64,000 nt of DNA, taken from contig NZ_CP072941.1 in NCBI RefSeq assembly GCF_018069625.1, positions 9,424,001-9,488,000 of the forward strand, given 5' to 3'. A program made the translations under genes and the position numbers. Shown here in pieces: positions 48,781-57,016 of the stretch (the first letter of the stretch is position 1; the number at the start of each line of letters is the position of its first letter). The notes below the pieces were generated by a model. It made no database searches. It was given only the letters and a program-made list of their open reading frames with translations, and was not told where the DNA came from. Origin of the DNA: Streptomyces yatensis (GTDB taxonomy: Bacteria > Actinomycetota > Actinomycetes > Streptomycetales > Streptomycetaceae).

Positions 48781-49215
48781 TTGAGCAGGCTGTTGTTGGT
48801 GAACGGGCCGAATCTCGGCATACTCGGGAAGCGGCAGCCCGAGATCTACGGCACGGATACGCTGCAGGACATCGAGCGCTGGGTCGGAGAAGAGGTCGCG
48901 GAGCGCGGCTGGAAAGTGGATTCCTACCAGTTCGATGGCGAAGCGGAGATCATCCGCACCATTCAGGGGAACTACGACACGGTCGGCGCCATCATCAATC
49001 CGGCCGCGCTCATGATGGCCGGCTGGGGCCTTCGGGACGCATTGGCCAACTATCCGCGGCCCTGGATAGAAGTGCATCTGTCGAATGTCTGGGCCCGTGA
49101 GCAGTTCCGCCATGAGTCGGTGACGGGCCCGCTGGCCGCGGGCGTCATCTTCGGACTCGGCGCCCTGGGGTACCGGCTCGCCGCACGCGCCCTGCTCGAG
49201 AAGGTCCCGGACTGA
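48781..49215 (+). CDS. rifJ: Type II 3-dehydroquinate dehydratase-like aminodehydroquinate dehydratase (RifJ type)
   Basis: The protein has about 144 residues, like the type II dehydratases. The N-terminus MSRLLLVNGPNLGILGKR aligns if translation starts at TTG 48781, which has GTGAGG six bases upstream; an ATG at 48766 has no ribosome site. The catalytic Tyr is in PEIYG and the catalytic His in IEVHLSN. The usual NPGAYTHTS segment is NPAALMMAGW here, a change that may fit the amino substrate. It removes water from aminodehydroquinate to give aminodehydroshikimate, the AHBA synthase substrate. Confidence 0.92.
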   Translation: MSRLLLVNGPNLGILGKRQPEIYGTDTLQDIERWVGEEVAERGWKVDSYQFDGEAEIIRTIQGNYDTVGAIINPAALMMAGWGLRDALANYPRPWIEVHLSNVWAREQFRHESVTGPLAAGVIFGLGALGYRLAARALLEKVPD

Positions 49216-49286
49216 GCGGCCACTCCGCCGTCACTCCACCCCGCCGCCACCCCACACCGCCAAGGCCGACGAGCCGGGAGGCGACC

Positions 49287-50201
49287 ATCAGTCAGCTGGG
49301 AATCGACGTCGGCGGCACCAAAGTGGCGCTGCGCCTCGAACACGACGACCTGAGCATCAGCGAATCCTCCTTCCGCTGGGCCGAGCCGGACGGTACGGAC
49401 GCCATGATGTCCGTCGACCCCACCCGCGACCTGGATCTGCTGGCGCACCACGTCACGGAGTTATGCGCCGGAGCCCCCGGGCGGCTCACCGGCGTCGGGG
49501 TCGCGATGCCCGCCACCCTCGACGCCACCGGCACGGTCACCGCCTGGCCCGGCCGCCCCGGCTGGGCCGGAGTGGACCTGGGCGGCGCGCTGTCCGCGCT
49601 CTTCTCCGACGCCGAGGTGCGCTGCGCCGACGACGGCGATCTGGCCGCCCTCGCCGAAGCACACGAGGCCGGCTGCCCCGATCTGCTCTACCTCGGCGTC
49701 GGCACCGGGATCGGCGGTGGCATCGTGCTGAACGGAAAACCCGTCCCCGGCGTGGGCCGCGGCTCCTGCGAAGTCGGCCACCTGGTCGTGGACCGCGATG
49801 GACCGCTGTGCGACTGCGGCCGGCGCGGCTGTGTCCAGGCGGCGGCCTCGGGCCCGGCGACCCTGCGCCGGGCGACGCGGCGGCGGGGCGAGGAAGTGAC
49901 CTTCGCCGCGCTGCGCCAGGCCGTGGCCGACGGGAAGCCCTGGGCCGTGGCGTCGCTGCGGGAGAGCGGCAGGGCCCTGGCCGCGGCGGTGACCGGCGTA
50001 TGCGAACTGGTCCATCCCTCGCTCGTGTTGATCGGTGGAGGGTTCGCCGCGGCGATGCCGGAACTCGTGGCGATGGTGGCCGAGCGAACGGCCGCGCTGG
50101 GGCGCCCGGGACATCCGCTGCCACCGGTCCGGCCCGCGGAACTGGGCGGGCTGTCCTCACTGCACGGCGCCGTCCTGCTGGCCAGGGGGCTGCCGGACTG
50201 A
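49287..50201 (+). CDS. rifN: ROK-family sugar kinase of AHBA biosynthesis (RifN type, kanosamine kinase)
   Basis: This ROK kinase has the phosphate-binding DVGGTK motif, the DDGDLAALAEA active-site region and the ROK zinc signature (GHLVVDRDGPLCDCGRRGC). RifN homologues phosphorylate kanosamine at C6. No ATG, GTG or TTG lies in frame upstream of DVGGTK. The expected start is the ATC at 49287, six bases after a perfect GGGAGG, giving xSQLGIDVGGTK as in other family members. The first GTG (49317) would remove half of the phosphate motif. A TTA codon lies at 49461-49463. Its 3' end converges on rifG with 15 bp between. Confidence 0.92.
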   Translation: MSQLGIDVGGTKVALRLEHDDLSISESSFRWAEPDGTDAMMSVDPTRDLDLLAHHVTELCAGAPGRLTGVGVAMPATLDATGTVTAWPGRPGWAGVDLGGALSALFSDAEVRCADDGDLAALAEAHEAGCPDLLYLGVGTGIGGGIVLNGKPVPGVGRGSCEVGHLVVDRDGPLCDCGRRGCVQAAASGPATLRRATRRRGEEVTFAALRQAVADGKPWAVASLRESGRALAAAVTGVCELVHPSLVLIGGGFAAAMPELVAMVAERTAALGRPGHPLPPVRPAELGGLSSLHGAVLLARGLPD

Positions 50202-50216
50202 TCCGCCCGTGGGGTT

Positions 50217-51260
50217 CTACGGGTACGAGTCGGCCCGGTCCATCCCGGCCAGCGCCGTGGCGACCGTCTCCTCCGCGAGGCCCGAGACCAGTTCAGGACC
50301 GCCGGGACCGTCCAGGACGAAGGTGAGCCCGTCCGTCGCCTTCTTGTCCAGCCGCATCACCTCGATCAGACGCCCCGGATCCGCATCGGCGGGCAGCGCG
50401 AACGGCAGCCCGTACCCCCGCACCACCTCCAGATGCTCGGCCGCCCGCGCCTCGTCGATCCGGCCCAGGGCCAGCGCCAGACGCCCGGCGAAAACCGTGC
50501 CGATCGCCACCCCCTCACCGTGCCGCAGCCGGAAATCGGTCACGATTTCCAGCGCGTGGCCCAAGGTGTGGCCGTAGTTGAGCACATGACGCAGCCCGGA
50601 ATCCCGCTCATCCGCGGAGACCACCGACGCCTTCAGGGCCACGCTCGCCGCGATCTGCTCCGGCAGCGGCAGCCCGCGCAGATCACCGGCGCCGATGAAG
50701 TGGCAGCGGGCGATCTCCCCATATCCATTGAGCATTTCCGCCGCGGGCAGGGTCTCCAGATAGTCGGTGTCGCACAACACCGCGGACGGCTGCCAGAAGG
50801 CACCCACCAGATTCTTCCCCTCGGGGAGGTTCACCGCCGTCTTCCCGCCCACGCTGGCGTCCACCTGCGCCAGCAGCGAGGTCGGCAGATGCACCACGGG
50901 CACACCCCGGTGGTACAGGGCCGCCGCGAGACCCACGACATCGGTGGTGGTCCCGCCGCCGCAGGAGACGACCGCGTCCGACCGGGTCAGCCCGAAACGG
51001 ACGAACTCACGGCACAGCTCCTCCACCGTGGCCAGCGACTTGTCCGCCTCCCCGTCCCGGGCCCGCAGCACCACCGAGGGCACGCCCGGGTCGGGCAGCC
51101 AGCCGTCCGGCCGGGCGGACACCATCGCCACCCGCTGCGCACCGAGCCCCGCGATGACCCCGGCCAGCGCATGCCGGACACCCGGCCCGATGTCGACGGG
51201 ATAGGAACGCTCGCCGAGTTCCACCATGACCCGGGTATGCGGATGAGCCGACGCCGTCAT
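50217..51260 (-). CDS. rifG: Aminodehydroquinate synthase (RifG type, 3-dehydroquinate synthase family)
   Basis: This 347-residue protein has the dehydroquinate synthase NAD site (SCGGGTTTDVVGLAAALYHRG), the zinc-binding segment (NYGHTLGHALE and HGEGVAIG) and PTSLLAQVDASVGGKTAVN. In AHBA formation it cyclises aminoDAHP to aminodehydroquinate; RifJ takes the next step. I chose ATG 51260, with GGAGGGAC 12 bases upstream, over a longer in-frame start. The dedicated aminoDAHP synthase (RifH type) was not found in this window and may lie elsewhere. Confidence 0.94.
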   Translation of the reverse strand: MTASAHPHTRVMVELGERSYPVDIGPGVRHALAGVIAGLGAQRVAMVSARPDGWLPDPGVPSVVLRARDGEADKSLATVEELCREFVRFGLTRSDAVVSCGGGTTTDVVGLAAALYHRGVPVVHLPTSLLAQVDASVGGKTAVNLPEGKNLVGAFWQPSAVLCDTDYLETLPAAEMLNGYGEIARCHFIGAGDLRGLPLPEQIAASVALKASVVSADERDSGLRHVLNYGHTLGHALEIVTDFRLRHGEGVAIGTVFAGRLALALGRIDEARAAEHLEVVRGYGLPFALPADADPGRLIEVMRLDKKATDGLTFVLDGPGGPELVSGLAEETVATALAGMDRADSYP

Positions 51261-51330
51261 GCGTTGTCCGTCCCTCCATGGGCGATGACCGGGCATTCTC
51301 TATCGTCGAATGTAGTGCCTGGATCGAGGG

Positions 51331-51361
51331 TTGGCCCTCACACCGTGTGAGGCGCTGGACT
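51331..51361 (+). promoter_or_regulatory. MerR-type promoter/operator
   Basis: A perfect 17-bp dyad, CCTCACAC-C-GTGTGAGG (51336-51352), lies between a -35-like TTGGCC (51331-51336) and a -10-like TGGACT (51356-51361). The spacing of 19 bases is the long spacer typical of MerR-regulated promoters, and the half-site resembles those bound by TipA-like regulators. The gene starts 11 bases after the -10, so its transcript would be short-leadered or leaderless. Confidence 0.75.
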
Positions 51362-51371
51362 CGGAGACATC

Positions 51372-52196
51372 ATGTTCACCATCGGAGACTTCGCCCGGCA
51401 CGGCCGCGTATCGGTCCGGATGCTGCGCCACTACGACGCCACCGGACTGCTGCGCCCGGCCCATGTCGACCCCTCCACCGGCTACCGCTACTACTCGGCC
51501 GCCCAACTCAGCCGCCTCAACCGGGTCATCGCGCTCAAAGAACTCGGCTTCACCCTCCAGCAGGTGCGGGACATCGTGGATGAGAAGGTCGGCACCGAGG
51601 AGCTGCGCGGCATGCTGCGGTTGCGGCGGGCCGAGCTGGAAGCCACCGTGGCCGCCATGGCGGCGCGGCTGGTGCAGGTCGAGGCGAGGCTCCGGTCGAT
51701 CGAAAGCGAAGGACACATGCCCACGAACGACGTCGTCATCAAGGAGATTCCGGCCGTGCGGGTGGCGGAGCTCACCGCGACCGCCAACGGCTTCGACCCC
51801 CGGGACATCGGCCCGGTCATCACACCTCTCTACGACGAGCTGTTCCGGCGCCTGGATGCGGCGGGCATCACCCCGACGGGCCCCGGTGTCGCGTACTACG
51901 AGGACGCCCCGGAAGGCGGTGGCGCCATCACCGTTCACGCCGCCGTCCAGGTCACCGCCCCGCTCCGGGACGGTGCGGACCTCCGGATTCTCGATCTGCA
52001 GTCCGTCGACCGGGCCGCGACTATCGTCCACCGTGGCCCGATGGACGCCGTGGTGCCCACGTCCCAGGCCCTGGCCCATTGGATCGACGGCAACGGCTAC
52101 CGGTCGTCCGGCTACCCCCGCGAGGTCACCCTGGAGTGCCCGGAGAACCGCGAGGAGTGGGTCACCGAACTCCAGACACCGGTGGTCGAGGTCTGA
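51372..52196 (+). CDS. MerR-family transcriptional regulator with GyrI-like effector domain
   Basis: This 274-residue protein has an N-terminal winged helix (MFTIGDFARHGRVSVRMLRH, then YDATGLLRPAHVDPSTGYRY), a coiled dimerisation helix (about 75-112) and a C-terminal GyrI/AraC-effector-like domain (from VVIKEIPAVRVAELT) that binds hydrophobic drugs in homologues. The operator immediately upstream suggests autoregulation. It is next to the AHBA genes but transcribed away from rifG. It could sense the ansamycin or another drug, or be unrelated. Confidence 0.92.
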   Translation: MFTIGDFARHGRVSVRMLRHYDATGLLRPAHVDPSTGYRYYSAAQLSRLNRVIALKELGFTLQQVRDIVDEKVGTEELRGMLRLRRAELEATVAAMAARLVQVEARLRSIESEGHMPTNDVVIKEIPAVRVAELTATANGFDPRDIGPVITPLYDELFRRLDAAGITPTGPGVAYYEDAPEGGGAITVHAAVQVTAPLRDGADLRILDLQSVDRAATIVHRGPMDAVVPTSQALAHWIDGNGYRSSGYPREVTLECPENREEWVTELQTPVVEV

Positions 52197-52230
52197 CGGC
52201 CGGGCCGTAGCGGGGCGCCTCGCGCGGCGG

Positions 52231-52253
52231 GCGGCCACCCGGTGGGTGGCCGC
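52231..52253. terminator. Perfect hairpin between merR-type gene and convergent gene
   Basis: GCGGCCACCC and GGGTGGCCGC form a perfect 10-bp stem with a GGT loop, in the 74-bp gap between two convergent stop codons. It separates the ansamycin region from the locus on its right. Confidence 0.75.
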
Positions 52254-52270
52254 TCGGCAGTACGAGATGT

Positions 52271-53686
52271 TCAGGGAGCCTGCACGCGGCTTCTTCGACG
52301 GGACCGGCCCGGCCCGGGTGGTTCGGCGCCCGGGGTCACCCCCAGCTGGCTGAGCCGTTCGAAGTCGGCTGTGTCGATCTTCTCCAGGATCTCCAACTGC
52401 CGTGCCAGTGCCTCGGATTGCCCGTCGACATCGTCATGCCGCCGGAGCGAGGTCGCCGTGGTGATGTGGAACCGGGCCAGCGCCACCTTCAGGCTGCGGC
52501 TCTCCAGGATCATCCGGTAGATGGTCTCCTCCGCCAGCGCGTCCTGCACGGATCTGACCGGCCGGGTGAAGAACAGCGAGACGATCTGCCCCACACCGAG
52601 CGCGCCGAGCACGGCGGGGCTCTGCCACCCGATACGGCCCGGGAGGAAGACCCCGACGAGCGACAGCACAAGCGCGGTGAGCAGCAGACATGTGCCCAGC
52701 CCCAGCAGGAACTTGCTGGCGAAGCCGACCGTGTGCTGCGCCCGCCGGAGGCGCTCGGAGGTCTGGATGCGGTAGTCCCGCAGCCTGGCGTCCTCGTACG
52801 ACAGGATGCCCTGCTTGTCCTGGATGTACGAGGAGTAGCCCGCGAACTCCGCGTCCCCGCCACGGGACAGCCGCCGGTCGTCGTCCGGCCGGGAGCCCAG
52901 GAAACGGGCCAGCTCCGCCAGACCGGCCATCACCTCGGCGCGCAGCACCCGCTGGCAGAAGTCCAGGGCCGTCAGGTGGCGCTCCAGGGTTCTGCTGGCG
53001 GTGAGCGCGTCGGAGACCACGAGCTGCCGGACGTCGTAGCGGGAGCGGATACCGGTCAGCAGCAGCTGGACCTTGATGTCGGTGAGGACACCGATCACCA
53101 CGACATGGGTCGTCTCCTGCCGTCCGTCGCCCAGCAGACCGTCCAGCAGGGTCGTCAGCGGCGCCGGTTCGCCGAGGTCGGGACGTCCGCCGGAGCTGTG
53201 CTGGAAGTCGAAGAGGGTATTGGACCGCACGTGGTGGACGCGGAGCCTTCCGCCCCAGCCGTCCTCGCTGTCCGCCGGGGCGCACCGGTCCGGGGCCAGC
53301 AGATCCGTGAGCCCGTCGACGTACGCCGCTCCCCAGGTGCCGGCCTCGCAGTGGGCCCCGTACTGCCTGCGCTCCAGGTCGTACGCCTCTCCCGGGACAT
53401 GCCAGTCACGGATGTTGATCAGATGCAGGACCCCGTCCCCGTGGCCGCGTGTCCGGGAGCCGACGGTGGCGTCCAGGAAACGGGCCAGCGGCGAACGGTG
53501 CAGCTCCGCGTCGGACAGGACCCTGCGGTGGCCCTCCGTGCGGAGGGCCGCACCGCTCTCGCTGTCCAGCAGCAGCTTGGAGACCGCGCTGTCCGGCAGG
53601 GACAACTGGCAGTCCAGGTTGAGGAAGAAGTCGTTCTGCAGACACTGCGTGATGAGTATGTACTGCGCCGGTGTCGTCGGATCCAT
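52271..53686 (-). CDS. Isochorismatase-fold pseudo-hydrolase fused to two membrane helices
   Basis: This 471-residue protein starts with a cysteine-hydrolase (isochorismatase) fold: ILITQCLQNDFF carries the conserved Asp (D19), and VVVIGVLTDIKVQL is the strand where the nucleophilic Cys normally sits, but position 205 is Lys. The enzyme is therefore probably inactive or altered. After a helical linker come two membrane helices (about 322-346 and 357-374) and a cytoplasmic coiled tail. It is the last gene of a minus-strand operon, 46 bp after the previous stop. ATG 53686 has GGGGGTGG upstream. No known function fits; it may bind a small molecule or act as a membrane signalling element. Confidence 0.82.
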   Translation of the reverse strand: MDPTTPAQYILITQCLQNDFFLNLDCQLSLPDSAVSKLLLDSESGAALRTEGHRRVLSDAELHRSPLARFLDATVGSRTRGHGDGVLHLINIRDWHVPGEAYDLERRQYGAHCEAGTWGAAYVDGLTDLLAPDRCAPADSEDGWGGRLRVHHVRSNTLFDFQHSSGGRPDLGEPAPLTTLLDGLLGDGRQETTHVVVIGVLTDIKVQLLLTGIRSRYDVRQLVVSDALTASRTLERHLTALDFCQRVLRAEVMAGLAELARFLGSRPDDDRRLSRGGDAEFAGYSSYIQDKQGILSYEDARLRDYRIQTSERLRRAQHTVGFASKFLLGLGTCLLLTALVLSLVGVFLPGRIGWQSPAVLGALGVGQIVSLFFTRPVRSVQDALAEETIYRMILESRSLKVALARFHITTATSLRRHDDVDGQSEALARQLEILEKIDTADFERLSQLGVTPGAEPPGPGRSRRRSRVQAP

Positions 53687-53732
53687 CGCCACCCCCGTGG
53701 GTTGCCGGCTGCCTTCGGTGTGCCGCACGCGC

Positions 53733-55259
53733 TCAGTGCGGCAGCAGCGGCCACTGCCGGGACAGCCGCATGGCGGCCTCGGTCACCGCCGGATCGCCGG
53801 ACTCCATGGCCACCCCGTCCAGATAGGCGTGCGCCGCGGCCTCGTACAGGTCGTCGACCGCGTACAGCCGCGCCTCATGGGCCGCGCGGCGGGCACCCCC
53901 GCGGGCGCCCATGGTGGCCTCGGCCTCCTTGGCGCGCTCGGAGCCGGCCAGATCCGTCTCGATCTCCTGCTCCAGCTCCCGCAGCCGCTCGGCCGTGGTC
54001 CGGTACGCCGCGAGATACGGGTGTTCCTCGCCAAGGCCGATCAGGAAGGCGATACCGCCGGAGAGCAGCAGCAGCGCGACGAACATCCAGGACACGCTCT
54101 GCGGGTCCAGATGCAGCGACTCGATCAGGCTCGGCGGATTGCGCACACTGTCTCCGACGTCCGCGGCCACATCGGGCGGCAGATCCAGCGGAGGCTCCTC
54201 CCGGAACGCCACTTTGGCCCGCAGGTCGCCCAACGCCCAGGCGCCGTACGCCCATACGCCCAGCAGGGCGAGGGCGGGCAGGGCCGACAGCCGGACCGCG
54301 CCGGTGGCCGAGCGCCGCCGCAGTATCCAGCCCGCGATATGCGGGGCGAGGATCATCGCCACCGCCACGGCCACCATGAGGCTGTAGGAGAGCAGATCGG
54401 CGAAGCGCCCGACACCGTGCAGATTCTCGAACACCGAGTAGTAGACGGGCAGTTCGACCACGATCAGTGCGGCCAGCACCCCGAGCTTCATCCAGCGCGG
54501 CATACCGGGGCGGGCCGCCGCGCCCTCCCAGGCCGCTCTGGTGGACAGCGCCCGGTCGGCCGCGTCCGCCTCCGCCACCGGATCGTGCTCGGACACCGCC
54601 TGCCAGCCGGCGTGGCCACCGGCGGTCTGCGGCTCGTCCTCGCGCCGCGTGGCGCCCGGCCGCCCCGGGTCGGCGCCGTCGTTCCAGCCGGCGGGCATAC
54701 GGGCGCGCAGCCACCGGCGCTCGAACCCGCCCCGCACCGTGTCGCGGAAGGTCTGCCACCGGTCGGCCCGCCGCGCCAGCCGGTCCAACTGGGCGGTGGT
54801 GACCATCTGCTGCTGCTCCAGAGCGGCCCGTCGGCGGCCCGCCCGCTCCAGCCGCTCACCGGCGGCGGTGGCGGCCGCCCTGACCCGGCTCGCCTCCAGC
54901 GCGCCGTCCTCCTCGGCCCGCGCCTGCTCCTCGGCGAGCCGGTGCCTGACCCGGTCGCGCAGGCTGGCCAGCTCGGCGAAGTAGGGCACCCGGTCAGGGG
55001 TGGCCAGGACCCAGGGGTCGAAGACCTTCCCGGTGGCCGCCGACGCGCCGTGCTTGCGCGCCCGGTCCAGGAGCCAGGCGCTGTCCCCGGCCCGGATGAG
55101 ATCCGATGCGACGGGATCGGGCTGGGGCAGCGCGCCGTCCGGGAACCGCCGTGCGGCCGCCCGCCCTCCCCGGCGCCCGCGGTCGCCGTCGGCCCTGCGG
55201 CGGCGCAGCCTCAGCCGACGCGGCGCCTGGTCGTCACCGGCGATAGGTGGTGTCGACAT
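53733..55259 (-). CDS. Hypothetical four-helix membrane protein
   Basis: This 508-residue protein has an Arg-rich N-terminus, a long coiled-coil region (about residues 90-185), two membrane helices around 257-310, a further pair around 325-345 and 390-415, and a C-terminal helical tail (TTAERLRELEQEIETDLAG). I do not recognise the family. Its start overlaps the end of the lipoprotein gene by 26 bp, so it is translationally coupled to it. With the lipoprotein outside and coiled coils inside, it could transmit a signal across the membrane. Confidence 0.8.
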   Translation of the reverse strand: MSTPPIAGDDQAPRRLRLRRRRADGDRGRRGGRAAARRFPDGALPQPDPVASDLIRAGDSAWLLDRARKHGASAATGKVFDPWVLATPDRVPYFAELASLRDRVRHRLAEEQARAEEDGALEASRVRAAATAAGERLERAGRRRAALEQQQMVTTAQLDRLARRADRWQTFRDTVRGGFERRWLRARMPAGWNDGADPGRPGATRREDEPQTAGGHAGWQAVSEHDPVAEADAADRALSTRAAWEGAAARPGMPRWMKLGVLAALIVVELPVYYSVFENLHGVGRFADLLSYSLMVAVAVAMILAPHIAGWILRRRSATGAVRLSALPALALLGVWAYGAWALGDLRAKVAFREEPPLDLPPDVAADVGDSVRNPPSLIESLHLDPQSVSWMFVALLLLSGGIAFLIGLGEEHPYLAAYRTTAERLRELEQEIETDLAGSERAKEAEATMGARGGARRAAHEARLYAVDDLYEAAAHAYLDGVAMESGDPAVTEAAMRLSRQWPLLPH

Positions 55260-56013
55260 GTGCCTTCACCCTCCCCTCCAGAAGCTCCGTCCAGAAGGCG
55301 TTGAACCGCTCGTAGTGGGAGGTGTCGGTGTGGTACTTCATGCCGTAGCCCACCGGGTAGATGTCGGCGCCGGACAGCTTCGGCGTGCCGTGCGACTTGA
55401 GGAAGCCGTCGATGACGGTCCGGCGGCTCGTGGCGGTGGACAGGTCCTGCCGCCCCAGCCGGAAGTCGGTGTCGCCCTGGTCGAAGTCGCTCACCACGAG
55501 GACGTCGAACGAGGCGTCGTCGCCGGACGGCTTGGACAGCGCGATGCGCGACAGCCCCCCGAGCACATCGGAGCCGGGCTCCTCCTTCTGGGCGCAGCGC
55601 AGCAGCTTCAGGGCGTTGGAGAGGGCGACCGCGCGCATGGTGGTGCGGGCCCGCTCGCGGTCGGCGGTCTTCGAGGTGTCCGGGTCCAGGTCCAGTGGGC
55701 TGACCTGGCACTTGGACGCCTCGGACACCTTGGTGATGGGGGCGAAGGACGTCTTGCGGCACTTGTTGTCCGCAAGGAACTTCTGCAGGGTCGCCTTGAG
55801 CTTGGCCTCCGCGTCGAAGCCGGTCCGGGAGGCGGCGGCCGAGCCCGAGCCGTCGACCACGACGCCGCACGCACGGGAATAGCGTGACGGTTCGTCGGAG
55901 CCGCAGGCCGTGAGGGCGGACGCCAGGGCGAGCACCAGCGCGGCGGACAGGGCGCGCCGCCGGTTCCGGCGCCGGGCGCCCAACTGCTCCGGAGCGGGAC
56001 TGTGGACGGTCAT
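55234..56013 (-). CDS. Secreted lipoprotein with von Willebrand factor A-like fold
   Basis: This 259-residue protein has an Arg-rich N-terminus, a hydrophobic segment and a lipobox (ALTAC, lipid Cys37), so it should be anchored outside the membrane. Soon after comes VVVDGSGS (D54, S56, S58), a match to the metal-binding DxSxS of vWA domains, with later GSDVLGG and VVSDFDQ supplying the other metal-site positions. ATG 56013 overlaps the previous stop as ATGA, and its own end overlaps the next gene by 26 bp. A metal-dependent binding role is plausible; the ligand is unknown. Confidence 0.82.
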   Translation of the reverse strand: MTVHSPAPEQLGARRRNRRRALSAALVLALASALTACGSDEPSRYSRACGVVVDGSGSAAASRTGFDAEAKLKATLQKFLADNKCRKTSFAPITKVSEASKCQVSPLDLDPDTSKTADRERARTTMRAVALSNALKLLRCAQKEEPGSDVLGGLSRIALSKPSGDDASFDVLVVSDFDQGDTDFRLGRQDLSTATSRRTVIDGFLKSHGTPKLSGADIYPVGYGMKYHTDTSHYERFNAFWTELLEGRVKAHVDTTYRR

Positions 56014-56693
56014 CGCGCGGTCCTCCCGTCGACGCGGTCGGTGTTCTGCCGTTCGAGTATCTGCAGCGCCCGGGAGGTGGCCGTCCGGGCGCCGTCGTCG
56101 TCGGCCAGCAGCCAGACGTCGGGTTGCTGCCAGGACCGGTCCAGCTCCACCCGGCCCGGCAGCCAGTCCCCGGGCGGGCGCCGGGGGAGGCGGGAGAGCT
56201 GGGGGTGGGTCTCGCGCACCGCGTCCCAGTAGCAGGCGAGTCGCTGATTGGCCTGGTCGACGACGGCCTGGGCATGCGACCGGCAGCGATCCACGCTGGT
56301 GCGCCACTGGCCCACCCAGTGGCCGTACCGCGCGAGCGCGGCGGGCCGGGGGTCCTCGCGGACGTCGTACTGGGTGACGACGCGCACCGACTCGGCGCGC
56401 ACCCGGCTGAGCAGGGCGTGCTCGCGTCCGATGAGGGCGGAGCGCATCTGCTCGGTGGCCCGGCGGACGCCGGTCCGCACCTCCATCACATACGGCGTGA
56501 TGAGCAGCTCGGGAGCCGGTGGCTCGATGGGCGGCGGCATCTCGCCCTTCCGCTCCTCGGGCGGCTCCGGGAGCGGGATGCGCGGGACGCCGCGCGCGCC
56601 GTCGCGCTTGCCCCGCCAGCGGGCGGCGAAGCGGGCGGTACGGCCGAGCCTTCCCCGGCGCACCACCCCGTTGACACTGTCAGATGTGATCAT
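56010..56693 (-). CDS. Hypothetical basic protein, first gene of the minus-strand operon
   Basis: This 227-residue protein starts at ATG 56693 (MITSDSVNGVVRRGRLG). The N-terminal third is basic and Pro-rich; the rest is helical with many Arg and Gln (about 95-185) and no membrane helix. No known domain was recognised. The stop overlaps the start of the lipoprotein gene (ATGA), so it is the promoter-proximal cistron of a four-gene operon. Longer in-frame extensions upstream to 56960 look non-coding. Confidence 0.72.
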   Translation of the reverse strand: MITSDSVNGVVRRGRLGRTARFAARWRGKRDGARGVPRIPLPEPPEERKGEMPPPIEPPAPELLITPYVMEVRTGVRRATEQMRSALIGREHALLSRVRAESVRVVTQYDVREDPRPAALARYGHWVGQWRTSVDRCRSHAQAVVDQANQRLACYWDAVRETHPQLSRLPRRPPGDWLPGRVELDRSWQQPDVWLLADDDGARTATSRALQILERQNTDRVDGRTAR

Positions 56694-57016
56694 GGAAATG
56701 GATCCCCCGATTTCCCCGGTGCGCAATTGCCGCACCGGACAGCCGCATTTGCGGACAGCGGAATTCCGCTTTCTCCCGCAAACGGCTCGCAGTCGATGCC
56801 GATGACGCTGTCGATTCGATTCCTTGCCATACCGTATCGGTGAGGTCGTACCCGGGAATGCTCCCCATAGGGCCCGCTCCCGGAAACGCCCGGAAGTCGA
56901 CCGGAGAACGCCCTCGTCGATGCCTGACGCCGGGTCATACTGGAACGGTTCCGGGGCCACGCCTTTTTGATCATGGATCTCGGAAACACGACCTCGGGGG
57001 AATAGGAGATGGGTCG
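56694..57016. other. Divergent intergenic region
   Basis: These 323 bp separate two outward-facing operons and are less GC-rich than their surroundings. They must hold both promoters. I see A/T-rich patches near 56700-56710 and 56813-56835 and a CTTTTTGATCATG patch at about 56964-56976, but no promoter with convincing spacing. Confidence 0.6.

Noticed and set aside
56671..56681. TTGACACTGTCA palindrome as an operator or promoter for the radical SAM gene.
   Set aside because: It lies inside the first codons of the minus-strand gene and has no matching -10 at the right distance.
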